Shown one piece after another: positions 46,801-58,988 of a stretch of DNA of 64,000 nucleotides (position 1 is the stretch's first letter; the number at the start of each line of letters is the position of its first letter). The stretch comes from Limonium bicolor (taxonomy: Eukaryota; Streptophyta; Magnoliopsida; Caryophyllales; Plumbaginaceae): NCBI GenBank assembly GCA_023374045.1, contig CM041777.1, positions 481,283,594 through 481,347,593 on the forward strand. The letters run 5' to 3'. The notes beneath the pieces were generated by a model. It was not told the origin of the DNA and ran no database searches. It worked only from the letters and a program-made list of their open reading frames with translations. A program made the position numbers and the translations under genes.

Positions 46801-48491
46801 AATAACATGGCTCTTAGGCCCTTAAATAACATAAACCATAAACACTGAATTTCCCACACAAATAATGCCTTTGACCTGCAATTACACCCAACAATACATA
46901 TGCCCTTAAATAACTCCTTGAGAGCATTTCACTAGGTCATTCACCTTTGGCTCCTTAGATCATTTTAACAAGCAATATAAGCTCATTTCTCCTAAGGCAT
47001 TAAACCACATTAGGTTAGTATATTTACCTCTTTTCCTCACAACTTCTTTCTTGTTTCCTTGTTTAAAAATCGCTAAGCTTAGTTGCTTGTCAACTTCTAA
47101 ACATTACACAAACAATGTGATGAGTATTCAAGCTCCAAGCTTAATCTCATTGTAAACCCTAGGTTTACATTGTTTCAAAAACATGAATGTAGTTGTTTTA
47201 CCTTGATCTTTGAAGAGAGTTTGAATATCTATGAAGAGAGGACTCCACCTAGTCCATAAGAGATTGGAATGAGGCTAGAACAAAGTCACACAAAGAGCTC
47301 CATCAATGAGTATTTTCGGTCAATAACAAAACATGGAGGAAACTTGATTTTTCTTTGAGATTCCTTACCTAGGAGCAAAGGAGATCAATAATATGTGGAA
47401 AAACAAGCTCAAGCTCCTTCAATGGTGGAACTCCATGGCACCGAAATGGGGCTCTTGAAGTTTTGAGAAGATAGAAATGAAGAGCTTGATGAGAGGAAGA
47501 GAATGGTGGTGTTTGTTTTTGATTTGGTTAAGTGAGCTAGATTTTACAAGAGGTCAAAACTTGAGTTTAATGGTGGTGGTGGTATTACCGTGAGAGAACA
47601 GCAAGAAGAGAGGAAGAAGAAGGTTGGAACCGTGTGAAATGAGAAAGAAATGAGAGAATGAAGATAGAATTTGCTTTAAGAAGATATTTGTACTTAAAAG
47701 CAAATAGTATCTTAAGTAGTCATCTTATTTATTTAACATGTTAACAAGAGAGTGGTGAGTCACCACACTTAAGAAAACCGCCCCCCCCCCTTTATTACAT
47801 AAGGGTACTTTAGACTTTATTAATCAATTGTCTCACTTATAATAACATATGTTACAAAATAGCTTATAAAAATCACTATTCACAAAAACAAGGCACATAG
47901 AAGTGAAATTTTTGATTTCCCATTGATATAGACTTCCAAATGTGATACTATATAGTACACATGTTAATTAAAGAGTAATGATGGACATCTAGCCATACAA
48001 AACTCATTTACAAGACAATTTTTCAAAAACGTGCTTTAAGACTCCTTAAAGCACATTTTGTGTTTTAACTTGTTTTCAAGCTTGGTTTTCTTTGGTAATT
48101 GATTTAATATGTTCATTAACATATTTATAAGGTATAGATATGACCTTTAGGTCTTATACAAATTTATCCCAAGCTTAGAGCACATTTTTGCTCATATTGC
48201 CTTTAAGGTATTTTCTTGTGTTTTATTTGGTTTAACTGTCTACCAAAGTTTCCTAAGGACTTAATTAGCCTTATTAAATCACAATTGAATATTATTTAGT
48301 CTTGGTAGGCTCTTTGGGTCCTAACCAAGTTCACTCATAGCTTAGAGCATGTTTTTGCTCAAACCGTGTCTTAGTGTTTTATTGTGTTTTACCATGGTTT
48401 AAATGGTTCATTGATGTCTCTAAGGCACTTTTTAGCCTTTACATACCATAGTTTAATCTTTAAACTACATATCAAGGTTTGGGGTATTTCA
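43880..48491 (-). mobile_element. Solo LTR (4.61 kb) with target duplication CTTAT
   Basis: TG...CA termini in the RT5/RT4 style, flanked by CTTAT at 43875-43879 and 48492-48496. No internal region remains, so it arose by recombination between LTRs. Its outer parts resemble RT5 and a middle part resembles RT4. Contains the GTCCGAAC hairpin cluster (45804-46050) and the conserved hairpin (about 48025). Confidence 0.92.
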
Positions 48492-50544
48492 CTTATAATT
48501 TTTATGTAAATACATTTAAAATCCCAATTTTCGGCTATATTCACCTACAGCCCTCTAATGTTTAATTATTTACGGCTTTGACCCCTTACTTAATAGTAAG
48601 TGCATAAAATAAATTATTTAAGCTTTTAAACTTAAATAAAATGGCCTAATGACATGGCCTTATTACAACTTTTCTTTATAACATAAAATTACACATAAAT
48701 AGCTCAAAATATAATATAAGCTCTTGGCCTTACTATAGTTTATTTATTTTCCCACATAATGTCATAATTTGACCATTATGTTAATTAAATCACTTAAATG
48801 ACTAGCTTAATTTATCTTAGTCATTTTTTTCCATACTTAGGTTAAAATCACCCATATTAATACCTCCACTCTCAGCACATAATTTATATATGCTAAGAAT
48901 TATAAAATCATAAGTTTAAGGTGTTTATACCTTGATTTATGTACTTAAAGCCCTTATACCCATTCGACAGCTTGGAGAAAAAATCACCACAGCACTCACA
49001 CATGGTTAATACACCAAAATAAGGTATGGTTACACTCCAAGCATGAGCTTAACCATAATGAACGATTAATGTAAGATTTAAGGCAAAAATCACCTTAAAA
49101 ATGCAAGGTAGTCTCCAAAGGGTTTCGGCCTGAATTAACACACCACATGGTGTTAAATTCACCATTTAAACATAGGAAATACCTAGACAACAACTAACTG
49201 CTATGGTAATAGGTTTTACCTTGGCAAAATGCCTTAAAGAATGATATTTCCTTTGATTTTCGGCCACCCTTGCTCCAAATGGTTAACCAACTGAATAAAC
49301 ATGTAAATATGAAGATTATGAGTGAATAAACTCATAGAAATCAGAAGAAGAAAACCGGATGGAGAATAGAAATGCTTAAGGTATGTTTTTACCTTATAAT
49401 GTAAATTTTGGAAACCTTGGTCCCAAAACTTGCTTCAGCCGAGAATGGACATTTTTCAAGGTTTAAAATTCTGAGAATGAGCCATGGAAAGTGATAGATC
49501 ATGAGCTCCAAGTGTAGGTAATGAAGAGATGAAGAAAAAGAGCTAAAATAAGCCTTAAATCATTACCTTAGGTGCAAATAGGATTGATCTGCCTTGAACA
49601 CTCAAGAACACAGCTTGAGAGGGTTTGGAATTGATGATGGCTTGGCTGGAATGGGACAAGAGGAAAGAGAAAGAAAGAATTTGTGTTTTACTGAATGAAA
49701 AGTATAAAATGGAATAGTAAATGGTGATTCACCAAATTGGCTAGATATTTTGATTAAAGTTAAGTGTGCTGTCCTCCTTGCTTTAGGCTGCCGCCTCATT
49801 TAGGATATGGATGAGTCAAGCATTGACCATTGACCTAACTTAGTCAATTTTGCTTAAAAATGCACTATTGGGTTACTATTCACAAATCAATGCCATATTC
49901 CTGATTTTTTTTTTGAAACTTTGGATTTAGACCTTCTAATGTGGTAAATTATAGTACATTAGTGTAACAAGATCTAATCCAATGCCTAACACCACTCAAA
50001 ACCCACTCAGAAAGTCAATTTTCTCAAAAACATGCTTTAAGGAATTTTAAAGCATATTTTGTGTTAGAACATGTTTTAGAGCTTGGTTTCCTTTGAGAAT
50101 GGTTTTATAATGTTCATTACTTCATTATAATACTTAGTAATCCACTTTTGATCCTATTTGAGGTCATACAATCTCTATGGTGTCTTAAAGCACATTTTTT
50201 GGCTTTGCCGATCTTAAGGCATGTTTTGCCTTGTTGAGATCTTTAGATTGTTCCTCAATGGTATTTAGATGTTTATTAACCATCTTAGATCATTAATAGA
50301 TCATTTAATTATGTTTATAAGGTTAAGGGTATTTCAATCTACCCCCCTTAAAAAGGCTTCGTCCCGAAGTCCTTATTCATAATCAGTTCACCTAAGGAAT
50401 CCAGTTCCACTAAGTAATCACAGACAGATCATCACTAGGGAGTACATCCCACTACGTTCAGACCTAGTCTATATGTATCTCATTTGATACGTCAATTATC
50501 TCATCCCATATAGTCAGTAATCCTGACACATTCATTCATAAACA

Positions 50545-50761
50545 GCACTAAACAAGGTGCAAAACTCATTCATACACAGCACTAGACAAGGTGCAAAACT
50601 CAATCATACACACACTAGACAAGGTGAAAAGCTAAATCATACACAGCACTAGACAAGGTGCAACTCATCATACACAGCACTAGACAAGGTGCAAAGCTCA
50701 ATCATACATAGCACTAGACAAGGTGCAAAACCAAATCATACACAGCACTAGACAAGGTGCG
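50545..50761 (-). repeat. RT7 tandem hairpin array, ~34-bp unit, 7 copies
   Basis: The unit is AGCACTAGACAAGGTGCAAA plus a variable CTCAATCATACAC spacer. GCAC and GTGC arms enclose the 8-nt TAGACAAG. In the copy near 50613 both arms are altered. It sits about 200 bases from the polypurine tract, as in RT4 and RT5. Confidence 0.75.
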
Positions 50762-50960
50762 AAACCAAAAAAGTACTCAAAGGTGTTTGCAAGGGATACT
50801 CCAAGCATCCCTATCTACATGTCAGTATCTCGCGAGGATACTCACACATCACTCCACATGAGTGTGTGCACATATATTTAACGATGACAAATCAGGGGGA
50901 AGCAGTCTTAAAGACCAGGACTTGATGATCCCCAACCCCATGCTAGCCAACGTCTACTAC

Positions 50961-51165
50961 CCGTGGACACACCGGTTTAATAACGAAGGTCACTGCGGTC
51001 CACGGCTCCTCGGATAGTATCACCTAATTTCCTTAATCACCCGCAGACACACCGGTCTAATGACAAAGGGCGCCGCGGTCCACGGCTCTTTGGGTGATGT
51101 CACTCGCAGACACACCGGTCTAATAACGAAGGACTCCACGGTCCACGGCTCTTCGAGTGACGTCC
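50961..51165 (-). repeat. Tandem repeat, 65-80 bp unit, 3 copies
   Basis: Each unit has GACACACCGGTYTAATRACRAAGG and GGTCCACGGCTC. In the first copy CCGTGGAC (50961) and GTCCACGG (50998) are perfect inverted arms; in the others the left arm reads CCGCAGAC or CGCAGAC, so pairing is lost. Confidence 0.7.
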
Positions 51166-51937
51166 TAAACTCCAATTTCTATTCATATCTGTGTCCACTT
51201 GTAGGAAGTTTCAAGAGTCATCCAACCCCGACGTGGTCAGCGTCAGTGTTGAACTATCTGTCACCTCAATTGTGTGTTCGGTTTCGCTTGATCGGACCAG
51301 GATCAAGTTCAACTTCCCACATCAATTTCAATCAATAATTGTTTATTCATTTCTATCTTGTTTCCTCTTGATATCTGCCACCTTGTGTACTATAGATACA
51401 CAAGTCAACTAGTGTAATTAATCTAGTCATTGGCATATAAGATCATGTATCCTAACCACGTACCAAGTTTTCTCATCTTATACTTATTCATACAACTCCT
51501 AGAGGTTTTAAACTCCACCTGGTTACACATCAGTCTCATGCCGATTCACTCATCGCATTTCAATAATCGGTTTCATACCGAGTCACAATCATATAGTGTG
51601 GAGCTTTTCTACTCCTTCTACTTGTAATCTCCCATTGGAGCTACCAGATAGACCTACTTGAACTCTAAACCGGAGCTAACAAGCTAGGCGTTTATGTGTT
51701 TAATGTTCACAATGTTTGCATAAACAATCGAAATAGGATAAGAACACTCTATCTGTTCTCCCTTTCTATTCGCCACAACTAATGCGAACTAAAATATATA
51801 TATGTTCCTACACATAATACATCACAATATTACCTCAAGTAATATAAACACAATCATAATACTTGTACTCTACGTACCATAATAGTTTGCTGCATGTGTA
51901 CCATGTGCTACGTACGGTATATTTTAAGCGTGCGATC

Positions 51938-51970
51938 GCTCTACCACCCCCCTTAAAAATGATTACGCCC
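51938..51970 (-). other. Internal PPT-like motif of RT7
   Basis: On the minus strand GGGCGTAATC is followed by ATTTTTAAGGGGGGTGGTAGAGC. About 1.6 kb upstream of the real polypurine tract; homologous to 721, 14331 and 26461. Confidence 0.5.
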
Positions 51971-54813
51971 ACATAATCTATGAATATATCATCTTGAAGT
52001 AATAAGTTCAAGATGTTCCACTCCAGTGGAATTATTCGTGCACTAATGTGCTACATATTTCATAACCCCTTTTCTCTAGGGTCGGGCTTTAGCCCCTCAG
52101 GCTATACTGCCTATTTCGGTTAGGTGTATGTATGTTCATATACGGTTTGATCAGGAGATGTAAACACATCATTGTTTTCCCAACCTGCTAGGTATTTCGA
52201 CTACCTTTTATTCAGTCACACTAACCTCCTTACATGCTCATGGTATATTCCAAGAGTTCATGCCACCCTACCGAACTAACCTTCGGTGTAAGGGTTGTCG
52301 AGCTATGCTCTAGCACCTAGTGCTTGCAGTATTGTCTCTAAAATATCAAGACGAGTCTGATATGCGCAACTAACTGCGCCTCATGACTCCAAGTTATTTC
52401 CCTCTGGGATGAGTTCGTTCCTTAGGTACCTTGTAGGTCCTCTTTTGCTGGTGTGAATTCGTATCCCTCATGTGATGGTATTTTAGTACCCACACATATG
52501 GTTCATCCCTCTTCTAAATTAGGGGAATCCATTTGTTTATCTGATCTTCCACGTTTTGCTTCTCACCAACATAATTCGGTTAACAGTTAATATAATGGTC
52601 GCTTTGTTGCGCACCATGTACCAGTCGATTCGACGGTTATCCGCTATTGCGGTTTGCATGGAGTATCTAATCTCGCTTAGAGTATCTCTTTAATGCTCGC
52701 TTTTGCCCTTTGTCTGTTGTAAACATACAATACGACTGTGGGATTTAGCTTGGCGTTCGTTTTCTGTTCAGCCCTAATGGTACTAACATACTAACGTTTA
52801 TGGCTTGAGCATGTGGTTATTATTGTTTAATACGACATCATCGCAGCGCCCTCAGCGCATGATATAACTCTCTCTGTGCCCCCTTTTTGGGTAGCATCTA
52901 TAATATTACAAAGGTTTCTCTAATATAACTTCCTAAGATACCACAATTCCTCCTTTTCCTCTCCTCATTCATGGTTCCCTTGCCATTAATAATAACTCCA
53001 AAACTTGTGTTCTAACTCATCCACTGTGGAGTTGCGACCTTATGTCGTTTACTATCAAGCTATTCTTGATTTCCCCAACCTTGTTGGTTTGACTGAGATC
53101 TCTCTCGTCAATTCAGGGTTTACCTAGTCAGGATTCCATTCACTGACTTAGACACAGAGTTGACTACCTCCTGGGTCCTTACACTACTCTTTACATACAT
53201 GGGGTACCATACTGATACATTACTACTTACCCAACTAACTTAATGTAAGTTTGTCAGGCCACAAGCTCCTAGGAGTGTGGTCGTCCCATGTCTCGTTTAG
53301 TGCACTCGTAGTGTTCGTACCTGGTGATTATCGTACTCTTAGTCCCGGTAATTTATGTTGAAGTAACTATGTTGCAATTCTTAACCTTTAATGTCAGAAT
53401 GGCCCTAGAGGTTCCTCTGGTTTCTATGGGTTCCTTTATTAATGTATATTTTCCTTACCTTCTCTAAGATAGGTGTTTGCGACTTATCGCCCTAATACTG
53501 GTTTCCACATGCTCGTCATCTGGTATCTATGAGTGGGGATCAGTAACTACTTACTATCACTCCCGTTCACTCCTAGGCTGTTACACCTTCAGATATGAGT
53601 TTTCAATTCTCGAACTTCACTCAATCCATTGGGTTACACCCTCTGGTGTAGTCTGGACTCATGATAAGGGTTGGCACCTCGTGTTTCCCTGCCTTATGGT
53701 AGTCCCTCTCTAGCCTGATATTAATCAGTATTTGTGATTCATCACCTTTGTTCTCCTAGTTTTGGGTCATTTTGGTGGTACTAAGGGTATCCTTCCGTAG
53801 GCCTATGCCATACGATATCAAGCTCAGTGCTTATTCTGATAGTTAAATGATTGTCGTCTTTGTATTTAATTTAATCTAGTTGGTCTAATACTTTCTCCTA
53901 AGGTTACAATTGATACCCACAACTTAGTGGGTTCCGCTTATCATCGCTCTTCGTTGTGTAGTCCTTACTCTTATTCAACTCGTATTTCCTCCATCCTCTT
54001 CGAGCTAACGGTATCTTCCGTCCTCAAACAAATTCACTGTACAGTTAATATCCACTGCCCTCCATACGGGAGTCTAGCAGCATAATGGATTCACAACACC
54101 CTCGGTGTGTGTGGTGCGGCCATAACTTGGCCCCTTTATTGTACGTTCACATCTGCCTAATCTTTTCTTACAAACTACAAAATAGTTTGCCATAACTCAG
54201 CTGTCTATTATTTTCTCTAAACACTATAGACACCTGAGCTGTTCTCTTCGGCCGGCCAAATCAGGATGCCCAACTCCAGACTTGGACGGGGTAAGCAAGT
54301 TCAGCACTCCATGGATCCCAGATACCATGTCCCCATCACTTGTTACCCTCACTCGAGTTATAAGCTGACGTTACTCAGCTTGGTTAGATTTAATTTAAAG
54401 TCTGGCTCGTATAGCTTCTTTCTTCCCTCTGGCAATGTTCAATGGTAGTGTTCTAACCAAAGTGTCGCGCACTCCCTAAATATGGTTATGCTGGTCCTGA
54501 AGACTCGACACTCCCCACCGTAATAATGACTTTTAATGTCCATACCGGCAATGGGGTTAGGCTTGTTGGCACTATTACCGTTATTCTCATTTACTCCCCT
54601 TTTCATACTCTACTAATGGTGTATTATTTTCAGTTTTTTGGTCAGACCGGCTAGGTCTTCCCGAGGTTTTATCGACCTCTAACCCAAGGGTTTCATAACC
54701 CTGCCTTTAAGAACGCTATGTCCTGCTTCATTGCATTACGGACTCACATAAAGTTTATGTTTATTGGTAACTGCCTGGACCGCTACGTCCTTTAGGGTTA
54801 GTTTACCGTCGCT

Positions 54814-54833
54814 GCACTTGCTGTAGCAAGTGC
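54814..54833 (-). repeat. 20-nt palindromic hairpin in the RT7 leader region
   Basis: GCACTTGCT-GT-AGCAAGTGC, a 9-bp stem. The same position in RT5 (29178-29197) has the pair next to the centre changed on both arms. Confidence 0.65.
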
Positions 54834-55857
54834 GTCCATGCAGACTGAGCCACGTAACGGTGTGTCAGTGCAGTGCTATTCCTTAATCGGGTTCCGTTCC
54901 GTCGAAGAAGTTCTTATTCAATTAATACAGTCTCAATCCCACACTCGTCCACGTTCCCACCAGTTTACTGTGGTAGTAGGTCTTACTTTCCTCACTAGGC
55001 GTTGCAGATAGCAACTTAGCGAGTTCTTGTTTCTACAGCTATCATAAAATCTCTCCCTCATGCACGTCAGGCCATCTTGAACCTTCAGTATTGCATGGTT
55101 TAGGGTTACTCGCTTCGGGTGAGACTTCTAAGAGGTCATCCATTCCATCTGTTGCATATCTCATAACTAATCATTACTCGTCGTTTCCACCTCTTTCCCT
55201 CCAAGCGCACTAATCGGTGCTTTCCTGGATGTAGGACAGGGTTGCTTTGCTTATAGCAAGCTAGCCCCATTAGTCCTACGGGAAATATCTCTCAACCTTG
55301 GTTTAATACTCATCTCATTCTCGTATGGTAGACATTACGCCATTACCAGGACCCCCGGTCCTAAACATTACATCAGAACACAAAGTCTTATTTTCTATAT
55401 TTAACATAATTCTCATAACATCCACATCGGGTCTTCCCGATCAGGAGAGTTATCTCCGTGGTGCTTCTCATTTCCTTGCCTCACTAGATAGTACTCGAGG
55501 TACGGGCTGCGGCGGGGGGGTACCATTGCAAATTTCCCGGGATGCTCTCCCATCAAGTGCGAGCGGTTCATACCGTCTTCACGTTACTTGGGGTTGCTGG
55601 ACCTTCACCACCTTCCGCTGCGCCGCATTCTTCCTTAGTACAGTTACCCAGACCTCTCCCTCACATATGTCAAGAGGACGGGTTAGCTCTTTACTCAGTC
55701 TAATACCGTAGTCTCGGTCATTTAATTTGAAGTGCCTCTACGGCTATGGTGTGCAAGCTCTAAGCATTGCATCAACCCCGCGAGGTCACGTATCCTCACA
55801 ACGTTTCCCGTATTCCCAAAACCTATGCTCACTGTATAAATCCTACTATCTCTTGCC

Positions 55858-55885
55858 ATCAGAGTGGTACTCCGCTCTGATACCA
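55858..55885 (-). other. RT7 primer binding site and hairpin
   Basis: TGGTATCAGAGC at 55885-55874 on the minus strand, a perfect initiator Met-tRNA site. The hairpin is ATCAGAGCGG, loop AGTA, CCACTCTGAT, with one mismatch. Confidence 0.85.
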
Positions 55886-57189
55886 CTTTTGTAACACCCC
55901 TACTCTAATCGGCTCCTAATCGTCTCACTTCACATTGTAATCGCAGCAAGAATCTAAACAATTGAGCTACTGGTGTCACCGTTCTCACTCGCCCATACGA
56001 GTAATAATGTGCTTACTGATATATATATAAACACGATCCTATACACGCAGCAAGAATCTAAACAATTGAACTACTGGTGTCCCAAACCAATATAAAATAC
56101 ATTTACAGTGAGCATTCTAAGTATCCCAATCCTATACACGTTTCTAAGTTCGTACCAAAATGCAACAGTGCATATTTAAACAACTGTAACTAAACTACCC
56201 AGCGCGTCCCGCTCTTTGTCGACACCGGAAGCTGCAAACCTGCAAAATGTTTGTTTGTGGTATGGAATCAGCCCCTGTGAGTATGCTACTACATGACTGT
56301 CATGCCCCCTCGGTCCCTCAGTTAATTGGTCGAGAGCATGCAATTCATTTTCATGCAAGTAGTTTAATATAAAAACTGTAAAGCAACAACATATATTGCA
56401 GTAAACTCAAATAGCCACAAGCCCCCGGCTTCACACATCGCATCGCAATAAACCACTGAAAGCGTTACAACGCTTATATGAGTACAGAGACTCCATTCCA
56501 ACAAACACTTGATAGTTCATAATTGAGTACGGCGACTCACTCGACCAAACAATCCACAATAATCCACACACGAGCACAGCGGCTCGACTCAACCAGTTCA
56601 CAATACAGAAAAAGTACAATGACTCAATCAAACAATTCACAACACACAATATGAGCACAATGACTCGTTTCAACAAATCCACCAACATACAACACATAAC
56701 CACTGAGCAATAAGATGAAACAACGAGAATTATAAACAAGTATAATTTCCCGTCTTTGGCATACGGGCCCAAATAATGTTCGCCTAATGTACGAGCTAAT
56801 ATAGTCGTTTAATTGAGCAGTCATGCCTATTGACAACGTCTTGTTAGAACAACGCGTCCCTAAGTTACCCATCTCCTATGGCGGGTCACCCACGCAATAG
56901 CCACTCCAGCGTTAGAGTCTTCGACCGACGAACCATCTGTAGTCCGTTGGAAATTTAACCAGATACTTACGGATGCCCACACGGCGTCCTAGTATCGTTA
57001 GTTGGTCACAATATACAGTAAGAGCCACAACCTCTTGATTAACTTATATATACCATCGCATCGTCTTACCATTTTTTTCTAACACAGCAGACTAAGGTTG
57101 TTAGCCAATCCTGAGTATGTTGACTCGGGATCCAGTGTTAGATACGAGAGCGGCGTTAGAAAGGCCAATGCTCCGTATTAAAGTCTCGG

Positions 57190-57191
<2 letters not shown>

Positions 57192-57267
<76 letters not shown>
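57192..57267. repeat. (AT)n microsatellite, about 37 units
   Basis: A pure AT dinucleotide run inside the RT7 5' LTR. The 3' LTR has only about 9-10 units at 41959-41978, so the tract expanded in one copy after insertion, or contracted in the other. Confidence 0.9.
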
Positions 57268-57269
<2 letters not shown>

Positions 57270-57368
57270 CCTAATGCTACAACGTTTTACTTACGTTCCT
57301 TATATCGCATATAAGATAGCATCATTGCCGCTAGTTCGTTTTATAATATGTTCATATATACTGAAATA

Positions 57369-57398
57369 CCCCTAAATTAATTTAAATTAATTTAGGGG
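57369..57398 (+). repeat. 30-bp perfect palindrome at the solo LTR start
   Basis: CCCCTAAATTAATTT followed by its exact reverse complement, seven bases inside the LTR end. With one bulged base the pairing extends to GAAAT/ATTTC. RT1's LTR has a shorter one (CCTAATTAGG) at the same place. Confidence 0.85.
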
Positions 57399-57445
57399 AT
57401 TTCTTTTATTAAACCTTTAATAATACTATTAAGTATTAAATTATT

Positions 57446-57540
57446 ATATGGAATTATGAATGTTAAATTAGTATAAGGAATTATGAATATTAAATTATTG
57501 TATGGAATTATGAGTATTAATATTATATGGAATTATGGAA
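57446..57540 (+). repeat. Tandem repeat TATGGAATTATGAATRTTAA, about 3-4 copies
   Basis: Diverged AT-rich units of about 30-35 bases just inside the solo LTR. Confidence 0.6.
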
Positions 57541-58949
57541 ATTATTTTAGGGGATTCCTCCTATTTAACTCTAAAGAATACAATTAAATATTTAATTATT
57601 ATATATTATTATAGTATTATGAATTTAATAACAAGATTTATAAGTCAATAAATCTTGGAAAAATTCCTAGACACTCCAATTATATTATAAAGATTTTAGA
57701 AATATTGGGAGCATTGATTTGAAACATAAAAGTCAATATAAAATCCTAGAAACCTTAAAGCTTATTAAGCCTTGCTAGGGTTGACTTTTTGAGAATGGTC
57801 AAACTAGCACATGAAACCTATACCAATAAATAGGTTATGGAAAACCATGAAGATCGATAAAAAGAACGTCAAAAACGGATCATCCTAGCCAAAGTTATGC
57901 TAGATTGAAGTTTAGAGTCAAAACTTTGAAACCTGCCACGTGTCAATCAGTCACAGGCCGCCCACACTTAGCTTAAAAATCGGAACTTCCAGCAGTGATT
58001 TTTGCCCTAACTTTAGACGGCTATATCTCACTCATCTCTCAATATTTTTCAATGCCGTCTTTTTCATTCTCTTCTCCTTTGAATCCTCTTTCCAACCATT
58101 ACTCACACATACCCTAATTCATTATACATCAGCTGGAAATTCGATCCAAAGTAGCCACCTTGCAAAACCAAAACTGCAGATTCCAGTTTTCCTTCGATTT
58201 CAGGTAAGATTCGTCTAGCCATAACTCCCTCGTCTTGCAACCAAAATTCGATTTCTTTAGCTCGTTGTGTAGCCCTTTAATCCCACTACAACTTCTGTGT
58301 TGATGACCAAGGCTGATTCATAACCTATTGGGAGAGAGAGACGTCTAAAGATCTCGATTCAACCACTGCATAAAATCATACCGAAACACAAGGTATAAAC
58401 GCGTAACTTTCAGCTTCGATTTCTTTCTGTGTAGTGCAAGTTAGGGTGAGTTCTTACTATCATTGTGTAGAGTTAAGTTTCCTCTTTAGATTAAGCCCAA
58501 GAACTAGTTCTAACTTGTTCTGTACTGAAAATTATAGTGTTGCAAAGTCAGCTACTCGAACAACCGAGTTCGAATTTTTTTTCCAGAAAACTGAAATCGA
58601 ATCCCTTCGTTGGTGCTCCTCCGGTAAGTTTTTCTTCCAATCCTCCGTTGTTGACCTTGGTTATTGCATTATCGGTGATTCCCATCTACCAATTTAATCG
58701 ATTAAGCATTAAGTCGAGAGAATTTCTCGAATTCGGATCGAAAATAGCATGAACCCTAGGTTGTGCAAACCCATAATCGTTTTCTCCAATTAGTGCACCA
58801 TATATCGTAAAATCGGTATCATTAGAACCGCAAGAGAATTTCGAATCCATAGAAACAAAAATCATCGAATTTGGTTCTATGAGTTGAGAAATATCAACAG
58901 ATTAGTACTCGGGTAATGCGCTGGGGATTGGGGATGAACTCGAGAATTT

Positions 58950-58988
58950 TCGGCCGTCCGATCGTAGGTTCTAGGAACGGACGGCCGA
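58950..58988 (+). repeat. GC-rich hairpin in the solo LTR
   Basis: TCGGCCGTCCG and its exact complement, an 11-bp stem with a 17-nt loop, in strongly AT-rich surroundings. The counterpart of the mid-LTR clusters in RT1, LTR2, RT4 and RT5. Confidence 0.75.

Larger units (their letters stand above)
40634..50336 (-). mobile_element. RT7 3' LTR (about 5.09 kb, split by a solo LTR)
   Basis: Ends GGGTGTTACA at 40634 and starts TGAAATACCC at 50336 on the minus strand. Taking out 43880-48496 leaves a continuous LTR of about 5.09 kb. 40634-42066 matches the 5' LTR at 55890-57361 closely. The flank at 40629-40633 is TCATT. AT-rich 42430-43870 and 48497-49000 hold nothing recognisable. The frame 49602-49799 has no family match. 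Confidence 0.88.
50337..55889 (-). mobile_element. RT7 internal region, non-coding (LARD-like)
   Basis: A 5.5 kb region between polypurine tract (50337-50354, CTTTTTAAGGGGGGTAGAT on the minus strand) and primer site. No gag or pol motif in any frame. The longest frame (55325-55711) runs on the strand opposite to the element and matches nothing known. Shares conserved blocks with RT5, for example 51200-51320 with 25830-25950 and 53210-53300 with 28640-28745. Confidence 0.8.

Noticed and set aside
50545..50761. Regular repeats resembling a CRISPR array
   Set aside because: The genome is a plant, spacers are near-identical rather than unique, and there are no cas genes; it is a tandem repeat in an LTR element.
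55325..55711. 128-codon frame in the RT7 internal region
   Set aside because: Runs opposite to the element, shows no motif and has no counterpart in RT5.
57117..57314. Open frame with a long Ile-Tyr repeat
   Set aside because: It is the translation of the AT microsatellite; no coding signal.
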